Assembly: GCF_000149955.1 (NCBI RefSeq)
Contig: NC_030989.1
Coordinates: 4,042,402-4,106,401 of the forward strand
DNA: 64,000 nucleotides
Direction of reading: 5' to 3'
From: Fusarium oxysporum f. sp. lycopersici 4287
Lineage: Eukaryota; Ascomycota; Sordariomycetes; Hypocreales; Nectriaceae
Position 1 is the stretch's first letter, and each line of letters starts with the position of its first letter. Position numbers and translations under genes: made by a program. Below the pieces are notes generated by a model. It was not told the origin of the DNA. It worked only from the letters and a program-made list of their open reading frames with translations, and did not search any database. Positions 62,026 through 64,000 of this stretch are shown here, piece after piece.

Positions 62026-63252
62026 TTTGTGAATGCGTTGCCATGCGACGCGGGCGCTTGAAATGGTGTTTGTGATTGAGGTCACGCGAGGCTTGGCGCA
62101 AGTTAATTTTTGTGTCTTGGGCGTTTATGGTTGCGAAGAAATGACTGATTGCTTAACCTTGTGACTGTGAACTGTCCAGGGTATGTGTTTCGCGAGAGGC
62201 TGTCGTGGCTGGGTTGGTTGTACTGATGCAGGGTCTTCGTCTCACCCTATTCTTGCTCTGATATTGATGATTTGAGTTTGTTAGGACTTTGGTGTCTCGG
62301 TTTGTCTAACAGCGCAGTTGGTTACTGGCATTGGGTTTGGTGTTGGGCTTTGTCTGCGCGAGTCAGGCAGTTGAGGGAATGGCCATTGGTGAGGACATGC
62401 CATGGACTCGTTCCGTAAGATACGGAGTCAAACACAGCAGCGCAAGATGAATAGATAGATATTGTTTACGTCGATAATTCATATCTGTATGACTTATAAG
62501 TCAAGTCGCAGGCGGCTATCGGTCGCTAGCTGCCGAGCAGAACGTCGATCATCTCCGTCTGGGGCAAGTCTGGCGAGTTACCCTACAGCATTGCTCGGTT
62601 ACCAGGGGTAAACTTGAAAGTCAACTCTCCCCTGTAAAAATTCTTTCTTGGCACGCACTGTTAGTGCACTGTTAGGAGCGGGATTTTCTACGGGCTACTC
62701 GGCCACACAATACTGCGGGGACGCCATCGGCTCCCTAACAGCAGTTTTCAGAGAAGGAATTTTGGAGAGTTCACCTTCTCTGACAACACCTTTGTCGGAT
62801 CTAATGGCGGCACCTCAGAACCAGAACGCCTTAGATATCGGAGGACGGTGCCCGTGGCATCGGTAGCGACATCCTCCCGATCAACGACGCCGATTGCGAT
62901 GGGTTTTTCCCCTTTGAAGGCAAGCCGCACCGCCGGCCTCTGATTCCTTCCCAAGGTTTTTCCCTGCCGCCACGACAGTCGACTACGAGCTACAACTTGG
63001 TTACTGGAGATTGTGGACTGCGTCAGCAGATGTAGTGATGCGTGAGAGAATTCTGGTCGGTGGAAAAAGCTCGACAGTAGATTGCCCCCGAACCCGCTGA
63101 CGGGTGACGGGCTTGAGAAATACAGCACCTTTTGTGCCATTGGTATGCTGGATGGTGAAGGAAGCGGGGTTTCCCTGTACCTAGCTAGCTCAGCACGTCT
63201 TTTGCTCCAGTAGGAGATCTGGCTTCGTTACAGCCACCCAGACGAAAAATAT

Positions 63253-63284
63253 ACAAACAAACAAACAAACAAACAAACAAACAA
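63253..63284. repeat. ACAA microsatellite
   Basis: Eight copies of ACAA in a row, about 300 bases before the start of the partial gene at the right end. Confidence 0.85.
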
Positions 63285-63583
63285 GGTAAACTTGAAAGTT
63301 CTTTGTCCTGGAAACCTGTTTTAGTAAATGTGTTATACATATATATTGCCACTGCCTGTAATTTGCTAATCTTTGTTTGCCGTTATATAGGACTGCTTGT
63401 CCCAGCGTTTCCCTGTCGGGTGTTGAAGCGGCTGAAAGGGCATGAAAAGCTGTCGAGATGCAACAATCTCAGTGGTTGGCTGTCCTCCCGCGTCTGCCTG
63501 ACGCATTACGTGGAGGTGCATTGAATCTCACCATCTCAACACTGCAACTCAATTACAACTATCGGCAGTAAAATATAGTCAGA

Positions 63584-64000
63584 ATGAGTAAAGAAATGGA
63601 TCTCATTGATACCATGTCCATGGCTTCCACTGTCGATAGCCAAGGTACGCCTACACACACAACGACAACCGAACACTGCAGAGATTACACCGAATCCGTT
63701 CCCTACCCCGGAGCCATCTTCATCATTCGCCATCGCGACTCAGGCAAAGTCATCACCATCGTCAACGGCGACCTCCGACTCTGTGAGGGCTTCAACCCGA
63801 GAGGAGGCTTTCACTGGGAGTGTATCGAACGAGATAGATGGCTGGGCTTCCGAAACTGTGTTTCTGGGACTATCATCGGCCACAATGAGAGGAAGAAGTT
63901 CATCGCGAGAGTCGATAAGCATCAGTCGCACGAGTACTTTACGCTTCGACCGAGTCCGCAGGGTGGTTATGAGCTTTTGATGAGACATGGGCAAGAGTTG
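63584..64000 (+). CDS. partial gene, possible fascin-like/beta-trefoil protein (3' end beyond window)
   Basis: An open frame starts at the ATG at 63584 and runs to the window end without a stop, giving 139 residues. Residues about 44-90 include GAIFIIRHRDSGKVITIVNG and WECIERDRWLGFRN. Then come SGTIIGHNERKKFIARV and a YFTLRPSPQGGYELL turn. The alternation of short beta strands with W-x-C, GWLGFRN- and GHN-type turns recalls proteins with actin-bundling (fascin-like) or related beta-trefoil domains. This is a guess from pattern and I cannot name the family. The start could have an intron (a GTACG to CAG pair at about 63645-63681), but the frame is open without it. The gene continues past the edge. 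Confidence 0.5.
   Translation, partial: MSKEMDLIDTMSMASTVDSQGTPTHTTTTEHCRDYTESVPYPGAIFIIRHRDSGKVITIVNGDLRLCEGFNPRGGFHWECIERDRWLGFRNCVSGTIIGHNERKKFIARVDKHQSHEYFTLRPSPQGGYELLMRHGQEL

Larger units (their letters stand above)
54532..63583. other. 9-kb gene-poor region
   Basis: The first 0.6-1 kb is the promoter and leader of the CxxC gene. Across the rest, open frames reach 134 codons but none shows a domain, clean intron structure or consistent fungal codon use. A GAGTC repeat at 55135-55155, a run of 15 G at 62011-62025 and an ACAA repeat at 63253-63284 are present. It may hold long non-coding transcripts or regulatory sites for the gene that starts at 63584, but I cannot point to any. Confidence 0.4.

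Overview
The window looks like nuclear DNA of a filamentous ascomycete, most likely a Sordariomycete close to Fusarium (inferred). The evidence is short spliceosomal introns, mostly 47-88 nt, with GTRNGT-type donors and CTNAY-type branch sites. It also includes Clr5-domain genes, a small cysteine-containing F-box gene, very long Ser/Pro-rich regulatory proteins, and pyrimidine-rich leaders in front of genes. Species cannot be fixed from the sequence alone.

Layout. 2.4-8.8 kb (+): a 2075-residue DH/PH RhoGEF-like protein with an intron in its leader. 9.7-11.5 kb (-): a membrane-anchored Dcr2-type metallophosphatase with four exons. 12.5-12.9 kb (-): a weakly supported secreted Cys-rich candidate. 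13.3-14.1 kb (+): a Tho1/SARNP-like SAP-domain RNA-binding protein. 14.1-20.0 kb: no gene called. 20.0-24.5 kb (+): a 1486-residue disordered protein ending in a methyltransferase fold. 25.1-26.6 kb (-): a Trm61-family tRNA m1A methyltransferase with a mitochondrial-type N-terminus. 26.9-27.2 kb (-): a broken C-terminal piece of a Yra1/ALYREF mRNA-export gene. 27.5-30.2 kb (-): Clr5-domain protein 1 (887 aa). 34.5-36.7 kb (-): a Ser/Thr kinase with a probable leader intron. 40.6 kb (-): tRNA-Glu(CUC) with an 18-nt intron, beside an AT-rich RIP-like block. 41.7-43.4 kb (-): Clr5-domain protein 2 (553 aa), a paralogue of the first that keeps the same intron position. 44.8-46.2 kb (-): a decayed protein gene with one nonsense codon and one frameshift. 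46.8-47.4 kb (-): a small F-box protein. 47.9-49.6 kb (+): the DNA primase large subunit with its four iron-sulfur cysteines. 54.3-54.5 kb (-): a 92-residue protein with two CxxC pairs. 55-63.5 kb: a large gene-poor stretch. 63.6 kb to the end (+): the start of a protein cut by the window edge.

The genes form no operon or metabolic cluster. They are mostly housekeeping and regulatory: Rho signalling, phosphatase and kinase signalling, mRNA export, tRNA modification and replication priming. The notable parts are the Clr5 paralogue pair around the kinase, the two gene relics (26.9-27.2 kb and 44.8-46.2 kb), and the short repeated motifs in the RhoGEF, including three copies of a SUMO-interaction-like motif. 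I did not find a convincing new multi-gene system.
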